Source: an uncultured Clostridia bacterium
GTDB taxonomy: Bacteria > Bacillota > Clostridia > Peptostreptococcales > Anaerovoracaceae
Length of the DNA stretch: 64,000 nt
Direction of reading: 5' to 3'
Assembly (NCBI GenBank): GCA_938046095.1
Contig: CALIXS010000001.1
Location: forward strand, 1 to 64,000
The notes below the pieces were generated by a model. The model did not search any database. It was not told the DNA's origin and saw nothing but the letters and a program-made list of their open reading frames with translations. The position numbers were made by a program, and so were the translations under genes. The first letter of the stretch is position 1, and the number at the start of each line of letters is the position of its first letter. Below, piece after piece: positions 43,556-51,294 of this stretch.

Positions 43556-43570
43556 TGGGAACGGTTCTCA
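43556..43570. promoter_or_regulatory. Candidate Fur/Zur operator
   Basis: TGGGAACGGTTCTCA is a 15-base near-palindrome with one mismatched pair, directly after the -10 box and over the expected transcription start. It suggests that the Fur-family protein encoded next represses its own operon. Confidence 0.55.
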
Positions 43571-43592
43571 TATTGACGAAAGGATCATCACG

Positions 43593-44021
43593 ATGAGCGC
43601 ACGGCAAAAGTACAGGACAAAACAACGCGAGATACTGCTTGATTATTTTGAGCACATGTCGGGAACTCATATAACCGCGAGCGATGTATGCACGTATTTT
43701 AAGGAGCAGGGAGCACCGATCGGAAAATCGACCGTATACAGGCAGCTCGAAAGCCTTGTCGACGAAGGGATCATCAATAAGTATATCATTGGTGTGGGAA
43801 GTCCTGCATGCTTCGAGTATGCGGGCAAAGCCGGGGACGGAAGGTGCATCGGGACGGTATTTCACTGTAAATGCGAGAAGTGCGGCAGACTCATACATTT
43901 GAGCTGTGATGAGATAAGCAGGCTTAAGGAGCATCTGTACGATGAATACCGTTTCAGAATGGATCCGGCGAGGACTGTATTTTACGGACTGTGCGAGGAC
44001 TGCATCAAAAGAGACTATTGA
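43593..44021 (+). CDS. Fur family metalloregulator, probably zinc-responsive
   Basis: 142 residues. N-terminal winged helix (RTKQREILLDYFEH, HITASDVCTYFKEQG, IGKSTVYRQLESLVDEGII) and a C-terminal metal/dimer domain with two CxxC pairs (CEKC and CEDC) and FHCKCEKCGRLIHLSC. The CxxC pairs bind structural zinc. The neighbours, a ZnuABC-type transporter, argue for zinc (Zur) over iron, but the metal cannot be fixed from sequence. The start ATG 43593 follows AAAGGATC; the operon promoter carries a palindrome over its start site. Confidence 0.88.
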   Translation: MSARQKYRTKQREILLDYFEHMSGTHITASDVCTYFKEQGAPIGKSTVYRQLESLVDEGIINKYIIGVGSPACFEYAGKAGDGRCIGTVFHCKCEKCGRLIHLSCDEISRLKEHLYDEYRFRMDPARTVFYGLCEDCIKRDY

Positions 44022-44056
44022 ACTATTGGCTTAACGTTTTGAGGAAGCAGACAGGG

Positions 44057-44368
44057 ATGTATGGCGTCAACGACCGAAAACTGAATCGAGGGACAGCGTG
44101 GATCATAGCGGCTATAATGCTTTTTGCCGTAGTTTCCTCTGTATTCTTTATCGCTGCGGAGGCGGAACACGAGTGCAGCGGCGATAACTGCCCTATCTGT
44201 AATTGCATACAGCAGTGCGAGCGTCTGTTGTATCATTCAGGCGACGGAGTTCCCGAACATACCGCTGCTCTGTGTATCGCTTTCTCTGTGTTTTTATCTT
44301 TTTTGTTTTTTTACCCGTGCTTTGTGCGGGAAACACCTGTTTCAAGGAAAGTACGTCTCGATGATTAA
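44057..44368 (+). CDS. Small Cys-rich membrane protein of the zinc operon
   Basis: 103 residues with two membrane helices (about 14-34 and 73-93). Between them lies HECSGDNCPICNCIQQCE, which could bind metal. Proteins with an ECSGxxCPIC motif are known to me from other Firmicutes zinc-type operons, with unknown function. Start ATG 44057 has AGACAGGG close by; the ORF extends upstream but overlaps the Fur gene, and another possible start is TTG 44039. Likely membrane-bound and co-transcribed with the transporter. Confidence 0.7.
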   Translation: MYGVNDRKLNRGTAWIIAAIMLFAVVSSVFFIAAEAEHECSGDNCPICNCIQQCERLLYHSGDGVPEHTAALCIAFSVFLSFLFFYPCFVRETPVSRKVRLDD

Positions 44369-44475
44369 AATCTCCGGAGCGCAGCTCTGTGGCGCCTTGC
44401 GTCCTGCGGGAGCTCTTGTTTTTTGCGTGCGCGTTTTGCGCATTACATAAGTGGGAATACAACGGAGGTTTTACT

Positions 44476-45537
44476 ATGAGAAAGTTATTTTCAACTCTGA
44501 TCACCGCTCTTTTGATTGTCGGATGCCTTTCGGCGTGCGGCTCCGAAACGGGGCAGGCGAAGCAGAACGATAAGGAACCGGGCAAGCTGAAGGTCGTCAC
44601 CACGATATTTCCCGAATATGATTGGGTGAAAAATATTCTCGGTGACAAGTTCGACAATGCCGATGTTTCGATGCTGCTCGACAGCGGTGTCGATCTTCAC
44701 AGCTATCAGCCGACGGCGGATGATATAATGAAAATTTCTATGTGCGACGTTTTCATCTATACAGGCGGGGAGTCGGATGAGTGGGTAGAGGACGCGCTCA
44801 GGGAAGCGACAAACAAGGATATGGTAGTTATAAATCTGCTCAAAGCACTCGGCGACTCCGCCAAGGAGGAAGAAGTTATAGAGGGCATGCAGGGCGAAGA
44901 CCACGACCATGCGGAAGGTGAGGAACACGAGCATGCCGAGGGCGAGACGGCATCAGGTGAGGAGCACGATCATGAGCATGAGCACGGGGAGGGTGAACCG
45001 GAGTACGACGAGCACGTATGGCTTTCGCTCCGTAACGCTTCAGCGCTGACAGACGCGATCAAAGAGGGACTTGCAAAAGCCGATCCGGCAAATGCCGAGG
45101 TCTATAAGGCGAATGCCGAAGCGTACAAGGAAAGGCTCAGAGCGCTCGACGGCGAATACGAATCGGTCGTTTCTGCGGCTCCGGTCAAAACGCTCGTCTT
45201 CGGAGACCGTTTCCCGTTCCGCTATCTGACAGACGATTACGGCCTTTCGTATTACGCCGCATTTGTCGGATGCTCTGCGGAGACGGAGGCAAGTTTCGAA
45301 ACAGTTACGTTCCTCGCGAACAAGGTCGATGAGCTGTCTCTTCATTCCGTCATGACGATAGAGGGCAAGGATCATAAAATAGCGGAAACTATCGTGCAAA
45401 ATACGAAAACAAAGGATCAGAAGATACTGACCCTCGATTCGATGCAGTCGACGACGGCAAAGGCTGTCGAAAACGGCGCGGATTATATTTCCATTATGAA
45501 AAGCAATCTTGATGTGCTGAAGGAAGCACTAAAATAG
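44476..45537 (+). CDS. znuA: Metal ABC transporter substrate-binding lipoprotein (ZnuA type)
   Basis: 353-residue cluster-9 solute-binding lipoprotein. Signal peptide with lipobox LSAC at residues 18-21. Metal ligands are expected at His in DLHSYQPT, the DEHVWLSL segment and further downstream; TIEGKDHK marks the C-terminal lobe. A His/Glu/Asp-rich loop (about 139-175, EDHDHAEGEEHEHAEG and EHDHEHEHGEG) is typical of zinc-binding ZnuA. GGAGG lies seven bases before the ATG. The loop plus the Fur-family gene favour zinc over manganese. Confidence 0.92.
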   Translation: MRKLFSTLITALLIVGCLSACGSETGQAKQNDKEPGKLKVVTTIFPEYDWVKNILGDKFDNADVSMLLDSGVDLHSYQPTADDIMKISMCDVFIYTGGESDEWVEDALREATNKDMVVINLLKALGDSAKEEEVIEGMQGEDHDHAEGEEHEHAEGETASGEEHDHEHEHGEGEPEYDEHVWLSLRNASALTDAIKEGLAKADPANAEVYKANAEAYKERLRALDGEYESVVSAAPVKTLVFGDRFPFRYLTDDYGLSYYAAFVGCSAETEASFETVTFLANKVDELSLHSVMTIEGKDHKIAETIVQNTKTKDQKILTLDSMQSTTAKAVENGADYISIMKSNLDVLKEALK

Positions 45538-45550
45538 AGAGGGAAATGCC

Positions 45551-46264
45551 ATGGCCTTGATTACCGTCAGGAATCTGTCGCTCGGATACGATTTCCGTGT
45601 GATAGCAAGTAATCTGAACTTTGCAGTGAGTACGGGCGATTATCTTTGTATAGTCGGAGAAAACGGCTCCGGCAAATCTACGCTCATGAAAACGCTGCTG
45701 CACCTTCAGGGGCAGCTTGACGGCGATATACTGACGGGCGACGGGCTCAGAAGTAACGAGATCGGGTATCTTCCCCAGCAGACGGTCGTACAGAAGGACT
45801 TTCCGGCATCCGTGAGAGAAATCGTTCTCTCCGGATGTCAGGGGCGCTGCGGGGCAAGACCGTTCTACAGCAAAGAGGAAAAGAGCCTTGCCGAGGCGAA
45901 CATGGCGCGCATGGGCATATCAAAGATAGCGGAGCGCTGTTACAGAGAGCTTTCGGGCGGGCAGCAGCAGCGCGTACTGCTCGCGAGGGCCTTGTGTGCA
46001 ACAAAAAAAGTGCTGCTGCTCGACGAGCCCGTATCGGGGCTCGACCCTAAGGTCACGCTCGGCATGTATGAGCTTATCGCCGAGCTTAACAAAGAAGGAA
46101 TTACTATAATAATGATCTCCCATGACATCGCCGCCGCCGTAAGGTATGCGACTCACATTCTTCACATAGGCGACCGGATTTTTTTCGGTACGACAGAGGA
46201 GTATTTAGACAGTGACGCGGGCAAATTATTCTTGTTCCGTGAAAAGGACGGTGATGAACGATGA
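45551..46264 (+). CDS. znuC: Metal ABC transporter ATP-binding protein (ZnuC type)
   Basis: 237-residue ATPase: Walker A GENGSGKST (residues about 37-45), Q loop (LPQQTV), signature LSGGQQQRVLLARAL, Walker B VLLLDEPVSGLDP and the H-loop His in ISHD. It energises zinc uptake with the permease encoded next. The stop codon overlaps the permease start (ATGA). Confidence 0.95.
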   Translation: MALITVRNLSLGYDFRVIASNLNFAVSTGDYLCIVGENGSGKSTLMKTLLHLQGQLDGDILTGDGLRSNEIGYLPQQTVVQKDFPASVREIVLSGCQGRCGARPFYSKEEKSLAEANMARMGISKIAERCYRELSGGQQQRVLLARALCATKKVLLLDEPVSGLDPKVTLGMYELIAELNKEGITIIMISHDIAAAVRYATHILHIGDRIFFGTTEEYLDSDAGKLFLFREKDGDER

Positions 46265-47106
46265 CAGAAAAGCTCATGATGTATCTTGAGTATCCTTTTG
46301 TCAGGTACGCACTCATAGTCGGAGTGCTTATAGCGCTCTGCTCGTCACTGCTCGGCGTTACGCTCGTACTCAAGCGCTTCTCGTTTATCGGAGACGGTCT
46401 GTCGCACGTTGCCTTCGGCGCAATGTCGATAGCGGCGGTGTTCAATATTTCAAACGACATGCTTCTCGTGCTGCCTGTAACGGTGATAAGCGCTGTTTTG
46501 CTTCTTCGTACGGGACAGAACACGAAAATTAAGGGAGATGCGGCCATTGCCATGATTTCCGTCGGCGCACTCGCATTCGGATATCTCATAATGAATGTTT
46601 TTTCGACATCTTCGAACCTGTCGGGCGACGTTTGCAGTACACTTTTCGGTTCAACGTCCATACTGACGCTGACGAAGCGTGAGGTGGCGATATGTACCGC
46701 TCTTTCTGTCGCCGTAGTCGTGATATTTGTTCTGCTGTACAACAAAATATTCGCGGTGACGTTCGACGAGGATTTTGCAAGGGCAACGGGGACAAAATCA
46801 TCACGGTACAATCTTCTGATCGCAGTCGTGATCGCGGTGATAATAGTGCTCGCCATGAAGCTCGTCGGCTCGCTTCTGATATCGGCGCTCGTGATCTTCC
46901 CTGCGCTGTCTGCGATGAGGCTGTTCGGCAGTTTCAAATCCGTTACCGTATGTTCCGCGGTATTGTCGGTAGTCTGCGCTCTTGCCGGCATGCTTATATC
47001 TATCCTGGCGGGTACGCCGGTGGGCTCGACGATCGTAGCCGTAGATGCGGCGGTTTTTGTTATCTGTTATATATCAGGAAGGCTTGCGGGAGGTGTTCGC
47101 AAATGA
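46261..47106 (+). CDS. znuB: Metal ABC transporter permease (ZnuB type)
   Basis: 281-residue ABC-3 family permease with about eight helices. Family sequence: ERYPFVRYALIVG-like start (LEYPFVRYALIVGVL), GVTLVLKRFSFIGDGLSHVAFG and MKLVGSLLISALVIFPALSAMRL. It overlaps znuC by four bases and the lipoprotein gene by four, so the three are translated together. Confidence 0.95.
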   Translation: MTEKLMMYLEYPFVRYALIVGVLIALCSSLLGVTLVLKRFSFIGDGLSHVAFGAMSIAAVFNISNDMLLVLPVTVISAVLLLRTGQNTKIKGDAAIAMISVGALAFGYLIMNVFSTSSNLSGDVCSTLFGSTSILTLTKREVAICTALSVAVVVIFVLLYNKIFAVTFDEDFARATGTKSSRYNLLIAVVIAVIIVLAMKLVGSLLISALVIFPALSAMRLFGSFKSVTVCSAVLSVVCALAGMLISILAGTPVGSTIVAVDAAVFVICYISGRLAGGVRK

Positions 47107-47726
47107 AAAAGTGGATAAGCGTTTTGTTGTGTTTCGCGATTATAGCTGTTTTCGCAGGATGCAGCGACGGCAAACAGGAACGGCCCGATAACAGAAAAAA
47201 CGGCGTAAACGATGTACTCGAGAACGAGATGGCGAAGGAGGACGGCAAAACATCTTCCGAAAACGATCGAAAGGCGGGAGGCGGTTCCTCCGGAGGAGAA
47301 TCGGGAGCGCGCAGGAGCGGAGTCGATGACAATGCTCCCGTGCCGGATTCATCGGGCCGCCCCGGGGCGCTGAGCGCGACGGAGGGGATAGACGTCGACC
47401 TGACGTCGCTTTCGAGCACGATGGTGTATTCCGAGGTATATAACATGATGCTTTCTCCGGACGACTACATAGGAAAGACGATAAAAATGAGAGGAGTTTC
47501 GGCATCGCTTCACGATGAGGCTTCGGGGAAGTATTATTTCGCCTGCATAGTAAAGGATGCTACAGCGTGCTGCTCTCAGGGAATAGAGTTTGTCCTGAAC
47601 GACGATTATACGCTCCCGGACGATTATCCGAATGACGGGACGGAGGTTACGGTAGTCGGCGTATTCAGTACATATATGGAAGGTGAAGTGAAGTTTTGCA
47701 CGCTTACGGATGCAAAGCTCGTGTAA
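47103..47726 (+). CDS. Lipoprotein of the zinc operon
   Basis: 207 residues with a lipoprotein signal (lipobox VFAGC, Cys 20), a Ser/Gly/Asp-rich low-complexity linker (about 21-105), then a C-terminal domain with an OB-like strand pattern (GKTIKMRGVSASL, TEVTVVGVFSTYM) and CxxxxxxCC (CIVKDATACC). No enzyme motif is seen. Its position as last gene of a znu operon suggests help in zinc binding or in cell-surface metal handling; this is inference. Confidence 0.8.
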   Translation: MKKWISVLLCFAIIAVFAGCSDGKQERPDNRKNGVNDVLENEMAKEDGKTSSENDRKAGGGSSGGESGARRSGVDDNAPVPDSSGRPGALSATEGIDVDLTSLSSTMVYSEVYNMMLSPDDYIGKTIKMRGVSASLHDEASGKYYFACIVKDATACCSQGIEFVLNDDYTLPDDYPNDGTEVTVVGVFSTYMEGEVKFCTLTDAKLV

Positions 47727-47730
47727 CAAT

Positions 47731-47769
47731 CAAAAAGCCATGCACCGATATCGGAGCATGGCCTTTTTG
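47731..47769. terminator. Bidirectional terminator of the zinc operon
   Basis: CAAAAAGCCATGC (47731-47743) / GCATGGCCTTTTTG (47756-47769) with one bulged C and an inner CCGATATCGG palindrome; A and T runs on both sides serve both convergent genes. Confidence 0.85.
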
Positions 47770-47803
47770 ATCAGATATTGAGCCGGTTCAGCGCCGGGTT
47801 CAT

Positions 47804-48895
47804 TCAGATGCCGAGCCTGTTCGTCACGTTTGACAGGAAGTCCTGAACATTGGTAACGATGCCTTTTGCGGCGAGAGAGCCGCGGTCGCCGAGTTTGTTG
47901 ACTGCGAATTCCGAGGTGTCTATAAAGTAGAAATATACCGGTCTGATCGCACCGTCAGTTAAAACTCTGTATATAGGCGTCATATTTCCGACAGCGATAG
48001 TGTGAAGCACTGTCGCCATCCCGATCACGGTGGTGGTTTTGCGCACATGTGACCTTATGGTATCCTGCCCTACGTATGTATGCTCGTATACTTCAGGCAA
48101 CGGTCCGTCGTCGCGTATCGAGCCGTTAAGGACGAACGGGACACCCGATTTGACGCAGGCGTTCAGTATTCCGTCAGATATATGCTCCTCCTCAATAAAC
48201 TTGGGTATTGAGCCGTACGTGTTTATTTTGTTTATAGCGATGAGGTGATTGTAGTGACCGTTTTCGTGCGGCACCTGCGTCATTATATTCTGCCCCAGCG
48301 CCGTACCGAAAAGTCCCGCTTCAAGGTCGTGCGTGGCGAGTGCGTTCCCCGCAAGAAGAGCCTGAACATAGCCGTTAACGATAAGCTTAGCCATATTCTC
48401 CCGCGCCTGCGCATCAAACGCGCATGCAGGTCCGAGAACCCACGTGACGTAGCCGCCGTTTTCCTTTTCGTACCTGAGCAGTTCGGCCAGCTGCTCGTAA
48501 TCGTAGGAAAAAGCGGTCTCTCTGCTGCGGCTTTGACGGAAAGCGAACGTTCCCGATTTTTGACGCTGTTCCCATGCAAAGCAGTCGTAATTGACATAGA
48601 TGCCTTCTTCGCAGTTTTCGGTGCGCCCGACGACAATCATATCGCCCTGACGGAGGTTACGGAATTCGCGCACGACGATAGCACCGTGCTCAAATACCGG
48701 AACGCAGTCCATTCTCGTCTCTTCGGCGAGGTACCATCTGCCTTCTATCTTAAAATATTCGGGGTAAATAGAGGTTGCGTGAAATCCGTCGGGCGCCGCT
48801 TTATCGATGGGTGCGGCCATAAGTACGGCATTCGGCGCATTTACAAACTTGTCCTGTGTAAAATCCGGTTCAAGATAGTTTGGCATTTTGAACAT
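47804..48895 (-). CDS. Ornithine cyclodeaminase-like protein (TIGR00300 / LOR-SDH family)
   Basis: 363 residues. The signature block ALLAGNALATHDLEAGLFGTA, with GHYNHLIAINKINTYGSI and PFVLNGSIRDDGPLP, is shared with the C-terminal domain of the cyanobacterial arginine dihydrolase ArgZ/AgrE and of archaeal ornithine cyclodeaminases. Such proteins use NAD to convert ornithine to proline. The guanidino-hydrolase domain is absent, so this is a single-domain form. Start ATG 48895 has GAGGTGAT upstream on the minus strand. The reaction is an inference from family membership. Confidence 0.8.
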   Translation of the reverse strand: MFKMPNYLEPDFTQDKFVNAPNAVLMAAPIDKAAPDGFHATSIYPEYFKIEGRWYLAEETRMDCVPVFEHGAIVVREFRNLRQGDMIVVGRTENCEEGIYVNYDCFAWEQRQKSGTFAFRQSRSRETAFSYDYEQLAELLRYEKENGGYVTWVLGPACAFDAQARENMAKLIVNGYVQALLAGNALATHDLEAGLFGTALGQNIMTQVPHENGHYNHLIAINKINTYGSIPKFIEEEHISDGILNACVKSGVPFVLNGSIRDDGPLPEVYEHTYVGQDTIRSHVRKTTTVIGMATVLHTIAVGNMTPIYRVLTDGAIRPVYFYFIDTSEFAVNKLGDRGSLAAKGIVTNVQDFLSNVTNRLGI

Positions 48896-48959
48896 TGTTA
48901 TCACCTCAAAACTTGTAGATATCCACTATTTTACTACTTAAGGTGCAGTGATTGCAATA

Positions 48960-50042
48960 TTATTTTGCCGTGAACGGGTGTTTTTTTGTTGAAATCGACT
49001 GAATTCCGCTCTTCATGATGAACCGTCTCATCCATGGAGTGAACAAAATTTTATGCTTCAGAACCTTGCGATAAAGCTTTCGCTTGAGCGGTGCGCACGC
49101 CCGGCGGTACTTCCCCGCTATCGTCGCCGGATCATCGTGGACAAAAGCTTCTGCGAGCAGCTCACCGCTCATCATGGCGGAGCTCAGGCCTTCGAGCGAG
49201 CTTGCGCTTATGAAGCCTGCCGCCTCGCCTATCAGAAATACGCCGTCTTCTCCGGTGACGAAATCCGACATATGTCTCGGGCTTGCGGCGAGGCATGCCT
49301 CGGTCTTTGCCGCTTCTCCGAACGATACGCCGAGAAAGCTTTCGACCCTTTCTTTCTGTCTGTCAAAAGCCGCGCGTCCTCCGCTGCGGCTGAAACAGCC
49401 TCCGAAAATAACATATCCGTCCTTATGTATTATCCAGGAACAGCTTTCGCTCGTTTCGGGATCGAATATACATGAATAATAAGGACTTCCGACCCCGATC
49501 TCACGAAACCACTGCTGTATTGCAATATATTTGAGTATCGGCGCGTCGAAAAATGTACGCCGTATAAGAGAAGATGCTCCGTCCGCACCTACGATATATC
49601 TCGACCTCACGGTACGCCCGTCCGTCGTCTCCAGCTCAAACGTGCCGTCATGTGTTCGCGATACCCTCCGGCATCTTGTCTGCAGGTGCGCAACCTTATT
49701 TGGGATGAGCGAAAGCAGGTAATCATCGAACCTGCGGCGATCCATGTTCATATAGTATCGTTGGTATGAGCGAACTATGCCGCTTGCAAGATCTATCGTT
49801 TTGACTGAAAAAATCTGAGGGTCTACAAGTACCTCTTTGGGAAGAACAAAGTCATAGCCCGCCATAAGCTTCTGAGCATCGGGCGCCAGAAGTCCTCCGC
49901 ACGGTTTGTCGGAAGTTACACTCTGTCCGTCGATCATTACAATTGACCTGCCGGTGCGAGCCGATTCCCTTGCAAATGTTGATGCCGCCGGTCCAGCGCC
50001 GACGACGGCAATATCAAAAATAACGCTACTCGTATTACACAT
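48960..50042 (-). CDS. NAD(P)/FAD-dependent oxidoreductase, geranylgeranyl-reductase-like
   Basis: 360-residue flavoprotein: FAD motif DIAVVGAGPAASTFARE, the VIGADGAS-type sequence VGADGASSLIRR, and the late motif LIGEAAGFISASSLEGLSSA. The family includes geranylgeranyl reductases and the E. coli protein CbrA. A likely activity is reduction of isoprenoid or other lipid double bonds; the substrate is unknown. The PHP gene lies upstream on the same strand, 94 bases away. Confidence 0.85.
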   Translation of the reverse strand: MCNTSSVIFDIAVVGAGPAASTFARESARTGRSIVMIDGQSVTSDKPCGGLLAPDAQKLMAGYDFVLPKEVLVDPQIFSVKTIDLASGIVRSYQRYYMNMDRRRFDDYLLSLIPNKVAHLQTRCRRVSRTHDGTFELETTDGRTVRSRYIVGADGASSLIRRTFFDAPILKYIAIQQWFREIGVGSPYYSCIFDPETSESCSWIIHKDGYVIFGGCFSRSGGRAAFDRQKERVESFLGVSFGEAAKTEACLAASPRHMSDFVTGEDGVFLIGEAAGFISASSLEGLSSAMMSGELLAEAFVHDDPATIAGKYRRACAPLKRKLYRKVLKHKILFTPWMRRFIMKSGIQSISTKKHPFTAK

Positions 50043-50096
50043 ACCGCAATTATATCAAATCACAGCTCCAAAAGCCACAGAGCCGCCAAGAGGCCC

Positions 50097-50108
50097 GCAG
50101 TATACTGC
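50097..50108. repeat. Short perfect palindrome between PHP and flavoprotein genes
   Basis: GCAGTATACTGC, 12 bases, within a GC-rich stretch just after the PHP gene end. No T tract; role unknown. Confidence 0.4.
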
Positions 50109-50136
50109 ATGCGGCTGCGGCAGCACGCATCTTATA

Positions 50137-50913
50137 TTATTTTATGCCCTTTGCATGTTTAAGGTGATAACGTCTGACAGGAGCCTTGAAGAAGCCCACG
50201 GTCCGGTTAAAAACCTTGAAGGCCCACGTCGTATAGAAGTGGTTGCGGAATTTGTGGACAAAGAGAAACTGCCTTTCGGTACCGCCGAAGGCGACGATGC
50301 CGTGCTCTTTGATGCAGGCGATAAGATCGTTATTGCACCTGATTGTGCGGTCAAAAACGGTAAATGCCGTGCCTACATATTTGTCCCTGTGCGAATCGGA
50401 GCCTCCCGTGCACTGCAAACGGTAGCGGTCCGCAATGATGCGGGCAAGCCGGTTGGCGGTTGCCGTCTCGCATGTGTTGAAGCCCTCGATGAAGTCAAAG
50501 CTTTCGGCTATACGGTGATCGCGCTTCATCGTTCTGCAGAACATAGCGCTTGAAGACCTTGCGCCGAACGGGTGTGCGGGGCCCAAAACTCCGCCGAATT
50601 TGTGTACGATATATATCAGCTGGCGGACCGACATTCCTCTTAATGTGAGGACTTTGAGATCGACCCCGTCAGGCATTATTACGAGAAAATGACCTGCGTT
50701 TCTCGTGTCGTATTCTATGCCGCGGAGCACGACAAAATCAGGTTCGCCCTTCGGATGGCGTGATAGCCAGCCGTCGTAACCCTTGTAGGAATCGTGATCC
50801 GTTATCATCATGCCCGAAAAACCGAGGCTTTTGAGGATCTCTATATATTTTTCGGCCGTTATATGAGAATCTACGGATCCTCCGATAACGTGACAATGCA
50901 TATCGAATTTCAT
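50137..50913 (-). CDS. PHP domain phosphoesterase
   Basis: 258-residue metal-dependent phosphoesterase of the PHP superfamily. Metal-ligand motifs are present in the usual order: MHCH (residues 5-8), TDHDS, GIEYD, HPF and a late SDSH. Such proteins act as nucleotide or nucleic-acid phosphoesterases or on histidinol phosphate-like substrates; the exact one cannot be read here. The N-terminal HxH is at the start of the protein, so no signal peptide is present. Confidence 0.85.
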   Translation of the reverse strand: MKFDMHCHVIGGSVDSHITAEKYIEILKSLGFSGMMITDHDSYKGYDGWLSRHPKGEPDFVVLRGIEYDTRNAGHFLVIMPDGVDLKVLTLRGMSVRQLIYIVHKFGGVLGPAHPFGARSSSAMFCRTMKRDHRIAESFDFIEGFNTCETATANRLARIIADRYRLQCTGGSDSHRDKYVGTAFTVFDRTIRCNNDLIACIKEHGIVAFGGTERQFLFVHKFRNHFYTTWAFKVFNRTVGFFKAPVRRYHLKHAKGIK

Positions 50914-51044
50914 ACAGTCTCACTTTCCCGATAAATAAAGTTTAACGCGGGGGCGTGGATTTAACAAGGTAGATAATGTATAAATAATATGATTTTATCA
51001 TCACATAGAGTCCGGGGAATATGTATAAAGCTTTCACGCGGCAC

Positions 51045-51073
51045 TTGCTTTTTGAAAAAACGTGTGCTAAATT
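51045..51073 (+). promoter_or_regulatory. Possible promoter of the aromatic amino acid operon
   Basis: TTGCTT (51045-51050), 17-base spacer, extended -10 TGC-TAAATT (-10 at 51068-51073). The transcript would start close to 51080. The boxes are imperfect and other placements (TTGAAA at 51052) were considered. Confidence 0.4.
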
Positions 51074-51106
51074 ATCTGTATACATGTGAAAGGAATCAAT
51101 TTTCAA

Positions 51107-51187
51107 ATGAAGAATCTGTTTTTTGCAACCGAATATTATTATTACTACTTTTTCTTCAAGAGCAGAAAAAGATATTTGGCTGCATAG
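51107..51187 (+). CDS. Tyr/Phe leader peptide of the aro operon
   Basis: A 26-codon open frame with AAAGGA 12 bases before its ATG. After two Phe codons near the start (positions 5-6) it has five Tyr codons in a row (10-14) and three Phe codons (15-17); Tyr also occurs at 23. It ends with TAG at 51185. The peptide itself has no other function expected; ribosome stalling at the Tyr/Phe block when the charged tRNAs are scarce would control the downstream terminator. The frame is not in any standard gene family and is recognised by its composition and position before aroF. Confidence 0.88.
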   Translation: MKNLFFATEYYYYYFFFKSRKRYLAA

Positions 51188-51190
51188 AAT

Positions 51191-51274
51191 AGTTTTCCAT
51201 CAATTCGAAATCAAGAATCCTACAATAACAAATTACTTGGAAAACTCCGCAGCTGTATGCTGCGGAGTTTTCTT
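51191..51274 (+). promoter_or_regulatory. Transcription attenuator: antiterminator and terminator helices
   Basis: The terminator stem GAAAACTCCGCAGC (51240-51253) / GCTGCGGAGTTTTC (51259-51272) has 14 perfect pairs and is followed by TTAT. An alternative strand AGTTTTCCA (51191-51199), just after the leader stop codon, pairs perfectly with TGGAAAACT (51238-51246), which includes part of the terminator 5' arm, so the two structures exclude each other. A ribosome that reaches the stop codon would cover 51191-51199 and let the terminator form; one stalled at the Tyr/Phe codons would not. Confidence 0.85.
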
Positions 51275-51294
51275 ATATCAGGAGGTAAGTAAAA

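Noticed and set aside
44890..45000. Repetitive GAxxACGAxCA-type DNA inside znuA
   Set aside because: It encodes the His/Glu-rich metal loop, so it is a coding low-complexity stretch and not a CRISPR or other repeat array.
48245..48973. Plus-strand frame of 242 codons
   Set aside because: Antisense to the ornithine-cyclodeaminase-like gene, which has clear family sequence.
49906..50553. Plus-strand frame of 215 codons bridging two minus-strand genes
   Set aside because: Crosses the start of the flavoprotein and the end of the PHP gene; no domain or ribosome site.
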